This document shows, in pieces, positions 1 through 5,627 of a stretch of DNA of 17,965 nt. Below the pieces are notes generated by a model. The model worked only from the letters and a program-made list of their open reading frames with translations, made no database searches and was not told the DNA's origin. The translations under genes were made by a program, and so were the position numbers. Position 1 is the first letter of the stretch. Every line of letters begins with the position of its first letter. Source of the stretch: an uncultured Eubacteriales bacterium (GTDB lineage Bacteria; Bacillota; Clostridia; Oscillospirales; Acutalibacteraceae); assembly GCA_900319255.1 (NCBI GenBank), contig ONNU01000146.1, forward strand, positions 1-17,965, read 5' to 3'.

Positions 1-69
1 TAAGGGGGAAAAGGAATTATCCTCAGCGGGCTTCAACGAAAAACTCCCAGAAATATTTTACACGAACCC

Positions 70-137
70 GCCGGAGTGCCGCCGGTGTCATGATCGCGGG
101 GCTGGTCTGACAAAGTAATACTGTCATTCCCGCGAGC
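70..137. repeat. GC-rich palindromic dispersed repeat, left copy
   Basis: A 28-bp unit (70-97) carries a near-palindrome, CCGGAG-TGC-CGCCGG, and is followed by 40 bp (98-137) that ends in CCCGCGAGC. The same 28+40 bp arrangement recurs at the other end of the window (17872-17939). TCGCGGG near the start and CCCGCGA near the end of the 40-bp part can pair, and both arms are kept in both copies while the middle has diverged. It looks like a REP-type intergenic repeat. Its function is unknown. Confidence 0.7.
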
Positions 138-163
138 GATAGTTTGGTGGTATTATTAGCAGA

Positions 164-477
164 ACCTGAATCCGTGAAACTGACATCTCCGTTGCTGACG
201 GATAAAAAGAATTCGCTGTTCTGCTTTCATGCCATGAGCCATGCTTCATTAGTATTTCTTCTTTGGTGGATCAAAAGGTGGAAACCTTTTTCCTTATCCC
301 CTGTAGATAGCCGGGCTTCAGCAGCTTAGAGTTGGTATTTTTTTAATTTGAGGGTGTTAATGTTCATCTGAAGCTGCACCCTTCTGGTGAATATGATATT
401 TCTGATCCATAAATAAAAACTACTCATAAATACAGTAGTTTTTTATATTTTCACCGTTGAGTTTCACGGATTCAGGT
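164..477. mobile_element. MITE-like element with 18-bp perfect terminal inverted repeats
   Basis: Positions 164-181 (ACCTGAATCCGTGAAACT) and 460-477 are exact reverse complements, 18 of 18. The trinucleotide AGA abuts both ends (161-163 and 478-480), which could be a 3-bp target duplication, although three bases match by chance fairly often. The 314-bp interior has no convincing gene. It contains two small hairpins with flanking A/T runs: around 273-290 (AAAAGGT, then ACCTTTT) and 416-442. This fits a non-autonomous element mobilised by a transposase elsewhere, or a decayed insertion sequence. No transposase remnant is recognisable. Confidence 0.55.
416..446. terminator. Hairpin with T run, terminator-like, inside the 164-477 element
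   Basis: AAAACTACT (416-424) pairs perfectly with AGTAGTTTT (434-442) around a 9-nt loop. A T-rich run follows on the plus strand and an A-rich run precedes it, so it could act in both directions. No gene is seen ending here, so it probably belongs to the mobile-like element. Confidence 0.4.
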
Positions 478-517
478 AGAACTCTGTTGACATTATTACC
501 ATGAGAGATCAAAGCAT

Positions 518-562
518 AAAAAATCATGGGCTGCCGCAAATGTTACTTTGCAGCAGCCCATG
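518..562 (-). terminator. Rho-independent terminator of the carbohydrate-binding protein gene
   Basis: Arms 525-540 and 547-562 pair (CATGGGCTGC against GCAGCCCATG, then GCAAA against TTTGC with one mismatch). On the minus strand the stem is followed by a six-T run (518-523). It lies 27 nt past the stop codon of the 589-1350 gene. Confidence 0.85.
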
Positions 563-588
563 TGCTTTTTATATTTCAAAGCTTTATA

Positions 589-1350
589 TTACTGATAGAT
601 GTAGAATGATCTGTCGTAGTTAGAACCGAAGTTGTTTGCCCAGTACTCTGTGCCGTTTACTCTGTAGCAGATTGCATACTGGAAATCGCCAGCCTGGAGA
701 ACGTTGAGATTATCGTTGATTGTTGTTGTCCATGTCTCTGTGCCGTCCTCGTTTGTGTTGTTGTATGTGAGAGCAACATCACTGTAGGAATTCCAGCCGT
801 TTGTTGTGTATCTTACGAATACTTCCTTATTGTAGCCATAGTTCTGAAGAACAGCGTTGATGCGGAAGCCGCCGAGTGTGTAATACTGATAACCGAGTCT
901 CTGTGAAGCTACAGGAGCCTTAACTACTGTCTCTGTGCCGTTGTAATCCTTGCCGTTGTTGTTATCCCAGTATGTAACACCGTTAGCAACGAGCTTTACT
1001 GCATACTTTGTGTTGAAGCTGCTGAATACTGCTCTCCAGATCTTGGAACCGTCTGAAAGTGTTGTGTAAAGAGAAGCCTCTGTATCCTGCCAAGCCATAT
1101 CGTTCATGTAGTTGTAGTGAACATATACCTGCTGATCAGCTGCGCTGTCGTTTGTCTGGATGAAAACTTCGTATGTTCTTGCGCCATACTTTGTGAAGTA
1201 AATGTTTGAAGAATAAACGCTTACCTTATCTGTTGCTGCATCTACTGTCTTAGCAGATGTGCTGCCGATAACGAAAACCATACCGATGAGTGTAGCGATT
1301 GTAAGAACTGCTGCTACGATCCTGCTTGTTTTACGAGTTGTAGTTGTCAT
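589..1350 (-). CDS. Secreted protein with two starch-binding-type (CBM21-like) modules
   Basis: This 253-aa protein has a signal peptide: a basic start with RKTSR, a hydrophobic stretch at about residues 11-30, and possible cleavage after the Ala at 33 or 38. Two related modules follow, at about 42-145 and 152-253. Each ends in the Tyr-Trp-Asp/Ala-Asn-Asn signature of family 21/53 starch-binding modules: YWDNNNGKDY at 127-136 and YWANNFGSNY at 236-245. Module 2 also has the typical VFVRYTTNGW. In module 2 the Asp of the WDNN motif is Ala. No catalytic domain, dockerin, LPXTG motif or second membrane segment is present, so it appears to be a free secreted carbohydrate-binding protein, plausibly helping starch or glycogen capture (inference from family). 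The start is supported by AAAGGAGAT 5 nt upstream. It is a single-gene unit with its own promoter, structured leader and terminator. Confidence 0.85.
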   Translation of the reverse strand: MTTTTRKTSRIVAAVLTIATLIGMVFVIGSTSAKTVDAATDKVSVYSSNIYFTKYGARTYEVFIQTNDSAADQQVYVHYNYMNDMAWQDTEASLYTTLSDGSKIWRAVFSSFNTKYAVKLVANGVTYWDNNNGKDYNGTETVVKAPVASQRLGYQYYTLGGFRINAVLQNYGYNKEVFVRYTTNGWNSYSDVALTYNNTNEDGTETWTTTINDNLNVLQAGDFQYAICYRVNGTEYWANNFGSNYDRSFYIYQ

Positions 1351-1381
1351 AATGAATCTCCTTTAAATTTTTAGTTTTTCA

Positions 1382-1429
1382 AGGGAGTATTGACCGCATC
1401 AAGCCGGAGGCTTTATTTGCTGTCTCCCT
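1382..1429 (-). promoter_or_regulatory. Structured 5' leader hairpin of the carbohydrate-binding protein mRNA
   Basis: On the minus strand the leader folds into one long imperfect hairpin. AGGGA pairs with TCCCT. GAC-a-GCA pairs with TGC-g-GTC around one A/G mismatch, with a bulge. AAGCC pairs with GGCTT around a TCC loop. It lies between the promoter (1442-1470) and the ribosome site, and no T run follows, so it is not a terminator. It could stabilise the mRNA or be a regulatory leader. I could not match it to a known riboswitch class. Confidence 0.5.
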
Positions 1430-1441
1430 GAGTGCAGGTTT

Positions 1442-1470
1442 ATAATAACAGACTGAAAAACAAATTTCAA
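1442..1470 (-). promoter_or_regulatory. Sigma-A-type promoter of the carbohydrate-binding protein gene
   Basis: The minus strand reads TTGAAA (1465-1470), a 17-bp spacer, then TATTAT (1442-1447). This predicts transcription from about 1435 and a leader of roughly 85 nt. Confidence 0.75.
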
Positions 1471-1899
1471 GAGAAAATTAAAAATTTAAAAATTTAAAAT
1501 CATTTCTGTTCTTTAGACGCCTATAACTAATTTGGCTTTGAAATCTTGTGTATATTGCTAATACCTATGTCAAAGTGCTGTAAAATACAAATGGGTTTTA
1601 TGTCAATAATAACAAATGTGATTTATGTTGAAAAGCTATCTATCCAGGGGAGCATGACAGGAAAACAAATATCATATCCGCTGAAAAGCTCACTTTATTC
1701 ATTGTTTTTTGGACAGATTTCTGGTGTATCGTATCTATGAGATCAGGCGAAAATAATTGATCGGCGCCTCGAAAGGCGGCAGCTCAAAGCTGCTTAATGT
1801 TGAAGCTATGGGCTATAGCCGGATGGTCAGGGGAAAAATTATTGTCTGAGCCGGCTCCTACAAAAACTCCCGGTATTTTTTCGCTAACACATCATTAAT
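1471..1899. other. Gene-free region with hairpin cluster and diverged repeats
   Basis: No credible gene is seen here. Positions 1471-1740 are AT-rich; a 64-codon plus-strand frame at 1546 lacks a convincing ribosome site and recognisable content. Positions 1741-1860 are rich in small inverted repeats: CGCCT-cgaa-AGGCG near 1766, GCAGCT-caa-AGCTGC near 1779, the palindrome GGCTATAGCC (1811-1820), and GCCGG/TCAG pairing with CTGA/CCGGC (1818-1855). Positions 1743-1769 and 1827-1853 resemble each other (TCAGGCGAAAA against TCAGGGGAAAA). Positions about 1827-1880 also resemble the first 55 bases of the window, including a shared AAAAACTCCC. Confidence 0.45.
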
Positions 1900-1927
1900 G
1901 CCCCTCCGGGAAAGATCCCGGAGGGGC
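1900..1927 (-). terminator. Strong GC hairpin downstream of hpf
   Basis: GCCCCTCCGGGA (1900-1911) and TCCCGGAGGGGC (1916-1927) form a perfect 12-bp stem with a 4-nt loop, 34 nt past the hpf stop codon. There is no clear T run on either strand. It may act as a terminator or as a 3' mRNA-stabilising hairpin. Confidence 0.6.
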
Positions 1928-1961
1928 TGGTTCAATGCATTATTATGCTCAATTCAGAACA

Positions 1962-2504
1962 TCATACCTCCGGCTCAAGAAGACCATAGGTTCCGTTCTT
2001 ACGCTTATATACTACATTGATCTCATTTGTATTTGCATTTCTGAACATGAAGAACTCATGTCCGATCATATTCATCTGAAGAATTGCTTCCTCAACGCTC
2101 AGCGGCTTTACTGAGAAGGTCTTAGTCTTGACAACTGCATAATCCTCATCCCCAAGCTCGTCGCCTTCATAATTGCCGTCATCCTCAGCAAAGTACTGCT
2201 CGAATGATTCAGGCTTCATTTTCTTGCTGAGCTTTGTCTTATTCTTTCTGATCTGACCTCCAAGTATATCAACAACTGCGTCAAGAGCATCGTTCATCTC
2301 CAACGCAGTGCTTTCAGCACGATACATCATTCCATTATCGCGAATCGTAACCTCAACAGTCTGACGGTTTTTCTCAACTGTAACAGTTACAACTGCTTCT
2401 GCGTCTTCTGAAAAGATCTTTTCAAATTTGCCAAGCTTTTTGTAAACACGCTCCTTAAAGTTATCTCTCAGATTTACTTTCCTGCCAATAATGTTATACT
2501 TCAT
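1962..2504 (-). CDS. hpf: Ribosome hibernation-promoting factor, long form
   Basis: This 180-aa protein has the size and two-part layout of long-form HPF. Residues 1-95 form the RaiA/YfiA fold that sits in the mRNA/tRNA channel of the 30S subunit: MKYNIIGRKVNL, a basic KERVYKKLGKFEKIF helix, and a second basic helix GGQIRKNKTKLSKK. An acidic linker follows (about 100-125), then the C-terminal dimerisation domain (about 126-180) with FMFRNANTNEINVVYKRKNG. Known long forms pair two 70S ribosomes into inactive 100S particles in slow growth. The start has AAGGAGG 7 nt upstream. It is a single-gene unit with an extended -10 promoter upstream and a hairpin downstream. Confidence 0.96.
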   Translation of the reverse strand: MKYNIIGRKVNLRDNFKERVYKKLGKFEKIFSEDAEAVVTVTVEKNRQTVEVTIRDNGMMYRAESTALEMNDALDAVVDILGGQIRKNKTKLSKKMKPESFEQYFAEDDGNYEGDELGDEDYAVVKTKTFSVKPLSVEEAILQMNMIGHEFFMFRNANTNEINVVYKRKNGTYGLLEPEV

Positions 2505-2552
2505 AACTAAGCCTCCTTAGTATGTATTTGATATGTCACACAAAATCAGCCC

Positions 2553-2575
2553 TCAAAGCACTTTTTCAAAGCACT
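2553..2575. repeat. 10-bp direct repeat in the hpf leader
   Basis: TCAAAGCACT occurs at 2553-2562 and again at 2566-2575, separated by TTT. It lies in the untranslated leader between the predicted hpf promoter and start codon. It could be a protein-binding site or a chance slippage product. Confidence 0.5.
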
Positions 2576-2594
2576 GACTTTCTATGACATTTAT

Positions 2595-2603
2595 ATTATA
2601 ACA
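2595..2603 (-). promoter_or_regulatory. Extended -10 promoter of hpf
   Basis: The minus strand reads TGTTATAAT, which matches the TGnTATAAT extended -10 element. No good -35 is seen at the right distance, as is common for extended -10 promoters. The predicted leader is about 80 nt. Confidence 0.55.
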
Positions 2604-2694
2604 CTATTTACTAAAAAATGGAATACTTTTCTTTAATTTTATGTAAAAAATTTATAATATTATTTTATATAATATTACTATACTTCACAAGAGC

Positions 2695-3876
2695 TTATTC
2701 AAAGGATAAAAGCCTGCCGCCGATCATGGTATGAAGCGGTTTTTCAGTGATATCAAAGGGATCGTGCCTGAAAAAAACAAGATCTGCGTCCTTTCCTGCT
2801 TCGATGGAGCCGGTTCTGTCAGCTATGCCGCATATCTCAGCGGGTGTGATAGTGATAGCCCTGAGAGCGTCATTCCTGTCCATTCCTCCCCTGACGGCTG
2901 CCGCAGCGCAAAGCGTCAGCAGGCTTATGGGGGTTTCCGGATGATCGGTTATGAGCGCTGTGGGGATCCCGCTTTTTGAGATTATTCCCGGTGATGACAA
3001 AGAAAGATGTCTGAGCTCAGGCTTGCTTACATCGGTAAGTATAGGTCCTGAAAGCACGCCCTCTACTTCATTGATAATGCCGGCGCATATTTCATGCCCC
3101 TGTGTTGCGTGGACGATCACTGCTCTGATATCGAACTCCTTTGCAATACGGATAGCGGTGTAGATATCATTTGCAGAATGAGCGTGAAAATGGGCGGGGA
3201 TATTTCTTCTGATAAGATCAAGCATTGCTTCGGATTTCTGGTCATATTCCGGCTCGTCACAGTTTTCAATATCGCTTTCATACTGGTTTTTTTGTTTTTC
3301 GTAGCGTTTAGCTTTTTCAAGGGCTTCGCGGATAAGCGCTGCGACCGCCATTCTGGTCACGGGCATCTGCTCTTTATCGTTATATGTGGATTTCGGATTC
3401 TCCCCAAGGGCAAATTTTACAGCAATGGGTGTTTTTATCACCATATCGTCTATCCTGCCGGCATCAGGAAATGAGGGCGAATATGTCTTGACAGCGCTTA
3501 TCTGACCGGCGATGGGGTTTGTGCTGCCGGGGCTGATTATTGCTGTAGTAACGCCTGCGCGGACGGCCTCTTCAAAATACATATTGCCTGTGTCTATCCC
3601 GTCGATCACTCTGAGCTGAGGGGTTATGGGGTCGGAATCCTCGTTGCCGTCGCAGTATTCTTCTGAATCGCCGAATATACCTAAATGAGTATGCGCATCA
3701 ATAAAGCCGGGATATACATTTATCCCGCCCATATCAATTATCTCCTCATTACTGCCGGAAAGCTCTTCACTCTTCCCTATCTCAGCGATTTTATTTCCCT
3801 CTGTGCGTATTGCTCCGTTTTCGATGATCTCATTTTCGGAATTCATGGTATATATAGTTAGATTTGTTAATATCAT
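2695..3876 (-). CDS. Metal-dependent amidohydrolase (imidazolonepropionase-like)
   Basis: With the ATG at 3876 this is a 393-aa member of the amidohydrolase superfamily. It shows a beta-sandwich start (LTNLTIYT), then PGFIDAHTHLG with metal ligands His62 and His64, VKFALG with Lys154 as the probable carbamylated metal bridge, His-rich AHFHAH (229-233), VIVHATQGHE (His256 and His261), and the catalytic Asp in ITDHPE (311). The C-terminal GSIEAGKDADLVFF is typical of the family. The substrate cannot be read from the sequence; relatives hydrolyse cyclic amides, imidazolones or peptides. It lacks a signal peptide, so it is probably cytoplasmic. A TTG at 3891 is possible but lies inside the upstream terminator T run, whereas AAAGGA sits 5 nt before 3876. 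It has no clear promoter of its own. Confidence 0.88.
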   Translation of the reverse strand: MILTNLTIYTMNSENEIIENGAIRTEGNKIAEIGKSEELSGSNEEIIDMGGINVYPGFIDAHTHLGIFGDSEEYCDGNEDSDPITPQLRVIDGIDTGNMYFEEAVRAGVTTAIISPGSTNPIAGQISAVKTYSPSFPDAGRIDDMVIKTPIAVKFALGENPKSTYNDKEQMPVTRMAVAALIREALEKAKRYEKQKNQYESDIENCDEPEYDQKSEAMLDLIRRNIPAHFHAHSANDIYTAIRIAKEFDIRAVIVHATQGHEICAGIINEVEGVLSGPILTDVSKPELRHLSLSSPGIISKSGIPTALITDHPETPISLLTLCAAAAVRGGMDRNDALRAITITPAEICGIADRTGSIEAGKDADLVFFRHDPFDITEKPLHTMIGGRLLSFE

Positions 3877-3889
3877 ATTATTTCCTTTC

Positions 3890-3920
3890 AAAAAAATCGG
3901 AGAGTCAACTGACGCTCCGA
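3890..3920 (-). terminator. Rho-independent terminator between the S1 gene and the amidohydrolase
   Basis: On the minus strand TCGGAG and CTCCGA (3915-3920 and 3897-3902) pair around a second small GTCA/TGAC pairing, followed by seven T (3890-3896). The amidohydrolase ribosome site (3882-3887) begins a few nt after the T run. Confidence 0.85.
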
Positions 3921-3929
3921 TCTGTAAGG

Positions 3930-4409
3930 TTATTTTGAAGAACTGCCTCTTCTTGAATAACCGCCTCTTTTATTTTCCATTCTTTTAAGGTCTGACATTT
4001 TTTCATCGCTTGTCTGCTTGAACTTGGAAAGCATATCCTCAAAGCTTGAAGGCTCGCTCTTTTTAGATGACTGCCATTCAAAGCTTCCCGGACGAGCAGC
4101 AGCAGGCTTGGGAGCCGCTCCTTTTCCATGAGCGTTATTGCCGTTATGATTACCGGCAGCCGGCTTTTTCTGCTGGGGCAACGCTTTTTTGATGGACAGA
4201 CTGATCTTGCCGTCCTCACCGATAGTAAGGATCTTGACTTTGACCTTCTGACCCTCGCTGAGAAAATCCTTGATATCGTTTACATATGTCGGAGCTACCT
4301 CGGATATATGTACCATACCGGTTTTTCCGCCTTCAAGATCAACAAACGCACCGAACTTAGTGATTCCGGTGACTTTACCTTCGATTATCATTCCAACTTC
4401 AAGACTCAT
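3930..4409 (-). CDS. yabR: S1 RNA-binding domain protein, YabR type
   Basis: This is a 159-aa protein. Residues 1-72 form one S1 (OB-fold) RNA-binding domain: VGMIIEGKVTGITKFGAFVDL, then GMVHISEV, then EGQKVKVKIL and KISLSIKKA. The rest is low-complexity and basic (Lys/Pro/Ala/Gly-rich), followed by FEDMLSKFKQ and an Arg/Gly/Ser-rich tail that may also bind RNA. It corresponds to B. subtilis YabR, which lies directly after divIC there as here. I chose the ATG at 4409 over a TTG at 4433 because the domain begins here. GAGAGGAG lies about 14 nt upstream, a long spacing. A strong terminator follows at once. Confidence 0.9.
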   Translation of the reverse strand: MSLEVGMIIEGKVTGITKFGAFVDLEGGKTGMVHISEVAPTYVNDIKDFLSEGQKVKVKILTIGEDGKISLSIKKALPQQKKPAAGNHNGNNAHGKGAAPKPAAARPGSFEWQSSKKSEPSSFEDMLSKFKQTSDEKMSDLKRMENKRGGYSRRGSSSK

Positions 4410-4429
4410 ATTAAATATGCTTTCTCCTC

Positions 4430-4780
4430 TCAATCACCGGCTATGTTTACAAATACAACTTCACCGTTTTTTACATAATCCAGATCTTCACGAGCTATTT
4501 TTTCTACATAATCAGAGAAAGCCTTATCATCGTTCTTTTCAACAGCATCCGAAACTTTTTTAAGCTCCTTATTTGTTTGCTCCTGAGTAAAAATTCTTTC
4601 TTCAATCTGCGAAAGCTCAGTTTTTGCATTGCTTATGCGTATCTGCAGGTCAACCATAAGAAATAGAACGTAGAATGTAATAATTATCATTATAACATAT
4701 AGAAGGATATTTCTGCTTTTTTTAGACTTCCTGCCCCTTCTTGTTCTCTTTGCAGCTTTAGCCTTCAAATCTACCACCAT
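4430..4780 (-). CDS. divIC: Septum formation initiator family protein (DivIC/FtsB)
   Basis: This 116-aa protein has the DivIC layout: a very basic cytoplasmic start (about 1-24, with KRTRRGRKSKKSR), one membrane segment (about 25-43), and an extracellular coiled coil (about 44-80) rich in Glu, Lys and Gln. A C-terminal part follows with AREDLDYVKNGEVVF, typical of the family (AREKLGYVKPGE in relatives). DivIC works with FtsL and DivIB in the cell-division complex that activates septal wall synthesis. It lies between yabQ and the S1 gene exactly as in Bacillus. It is served by its own strong promoter (4807-4835). The ribosome site is weak (AGTTGG close to the ATG). Confidence 0.9.
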   Translation of the reverse strand: MVVDLKAKAAKRTRRGRKSKKSRNILLYVIMIIITFYVLFLMVDLQIRISNAKTELSQIEERIFTQEQTNKELKKVSDAVEKNDDKAFSDYVEKIAREDLDYVKNGEVVFVNIAGD

Positions 4781-4806
4781 CCAACTCTTTTGTCAGCCGT
4801 GCTATT

Positions 4807-4835
4807 ATTATACTACATTACTTACTTTCTTGCAA
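4807..4835 (-). promoter_or_regulatory. Sigma-A-type promoter of divIC, overlapped by a 14-bp palindrome
   Basis: The minus strand reads TTGCAA (4830-4835), a 17-bp spacer, then TATAAT (4807-4812). This is nearly consensus and predicts transcription from about 4800. The perfect palindrome TTTCTTGCAAGAAA (4826-4839) covers the whole -35 element and could be an operator, although it is also simply a symmetric AT-rich word. Confidence 0.75.
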
Positions 4836-4852
4836 GAAAAATCGACATTTTT

Positions 4853-5272
4853 TTAGTGTTTTTTCCTTTTTTTATAAAATTGGTTTAATTTTGGGTCACT
4901 AATTATTGATTCAAGGGTATTTTTACCAAATATCAACACCCGACTGACTATTCTGTTATTTATTATTCCGATAAATTTCTTTATCGGACATTTTATTGTT
5001 TTTATCCATAAAATATATATCAAAATGAAGCTTATCAGCTCTGCCGCAATTACATAGGCTCTGACCTTTCCTTCGGTCATGGCTACGGCATAAAGAAAAT
5101 TTATCAGAAAGGCTGAAAAGGCAAATATCATATCGCCTATGAATATATGCAGCCTTGATGCTGAAAAAATCATTCTGACAAGCTCCATAGCTATATAGAT
5201 CAATGCGATAACAACTCCTGCAGCAAATGCCCAGAGAAACGCATTTGTCTGCTGCTGAGTAGTCAGCTCCAT
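4853..5272 (-). CDS. yabQ: Spore cortex biosynthesis protein YabQ
   Basis: This 139-aa protein has three clear hydrophobic segments (about 11-35, 43-65 and 71-91), then a basic tail ending in KKRKKH. Length and topology fit YabQ, a membrane protein of the outer forespore membrane that B. subtilis needs for the spore cortex. The hydrophobic start with TNAFLWAFAAGVVIAL and the position between yabP and divIC support the name, since sequence conservation in this family is low. It starts 10 nt after yabP with AGGGTG just upstream, so the two are probably translated from one mRNA under the sigma-E-like promoter at 5612-5640. Confidence 0.88.
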   Translation of the reverse strand: MELTTQQQTNAFLWAFAAGVVIALIYIAMELVRMIFSASRLHIFIGDMIFAFSAFLINFLYAVAMTEGKVRAYVIAAELISFILIYILWIKTIKCPIKKFIGIINNRIVSRVLIFGKNTLESIISDPKLNQFYKKRKKH

Positions 5273-5281
5273 GGAATCACC

Positions 5282-5569
5282 CTATCTGAATAATCTTGAA
5301 AAGAATCCGCCTTCCTTTTCCTGATGCTCGTTATAGATAAGCGAATTGATCCTGCCATCCAGATCAAGCTCTCCGGTCTGCTGGCTGAAATTATTGATAT
5401 GGAGCTTTTCGCCCTCGACATACAGCTCGCCGGCTTCTGTCAGGAGCATTACCTTTCCCTCATCGAATTCCGTTACATCCTTTACACCGCTGACATTCAG
5501 CGTTCTTCTTCCCTCCAGTATCAGATTATGCTTTGCAGTCATTACATTTTTGCCTGACGTCTGATCCAA
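5282..5569 (-). CDS. yabP: Sporulation protein YabP
   Basis: This is a small (95-97 aa) soluble protein of the YabP/YqfC family. It contains HNLILEGRRTLNVSGVKDV, FDEGKVMLLTEAGELYVEGEKLHI and the family signature LDGRINSLIY. In B. subtilis yabP and yabQ are a sigma-E operon; YqfC relatives also work in spore formation. The start is open. An ATG at 5575 lies only 1 nt from the GGAGG site (5577-5581), too close for normal initiation. A TTG at 5569 lies 7 nt away, the ideal distance, so I prefer it. The ribosome site lies at the foot of a long hairpin and behind an embedded promoter (see 5576-5627 and 5612-5640). Confidence 0.9.
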   Translation of the reverse strand: MDQTSGKNVMTAKHNLILEGRRTLNVSGVKDVTEFDEGKVMLLTEAGELYVEGEKLHINNFSQQTGELDLDGRINSLIYNEHQEKEGGFFSRLFR

Positions 5570-5575
5570 AGCCAT

Positions 5576-5627
5576 CCCTCCGCAGCTAAGCTTATTTCAT
5601 TCTGATAATAAAGCTTATGCTGCAGGG
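5576..5627 (-). promoter_or_regulatory. Hairpin able to hide the yabP ribosome-binding site
   Basis: On the minus strand the order is CCCT-GCAGC-a-TAAGCTT-t-ATT, a loop of about 10 nt, then AAT-AAGCTTA-GCTGC-GG-AGGG. The two arms (5607-5627 and 5576-5596) pair with only single-base bulges plus a GG bulge at the foot. The last pairing, CCCT against AGGG, uses half of the GGAGGG ribosome site of yabP. Confidence 0.6.

Noticed and set aside
26..226. Minus-strand open frame of 67 codons with PAIMTPAA, shared with the right window edge
   Set aside because: It has no start codon with a ribosome site, it runs through the repeat and the mobile-like element, and the differences between the copies are mostly not silent. 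The 28-bp tandem unit also breaks the frame.
144..329. Plus-strand 61-codon frame
   Set aside because: It has no ribosome site, crosses the left inverted repeat of the 164-477 element, and has no recognisable content.
1382..1429. Class I cyclic-di-GMP riboswitch before the carbohydrate-binding gene
   Set aside because: Only the short AAAGCCTCCGGC piece fits; the second conserved stem and its tetraloop-receptor are absent.
1546..1740. Plus-strand 64-codon frame in the gap before hpf
   Set aside because: AT-rich, no ribosome site, no family features, opposite to every other gene.
3094..3474. 126-codon plus-strand frame within the amidohydrolase
   Set aside because: Antisense shadow of a gene with intact metal-binding motifs.
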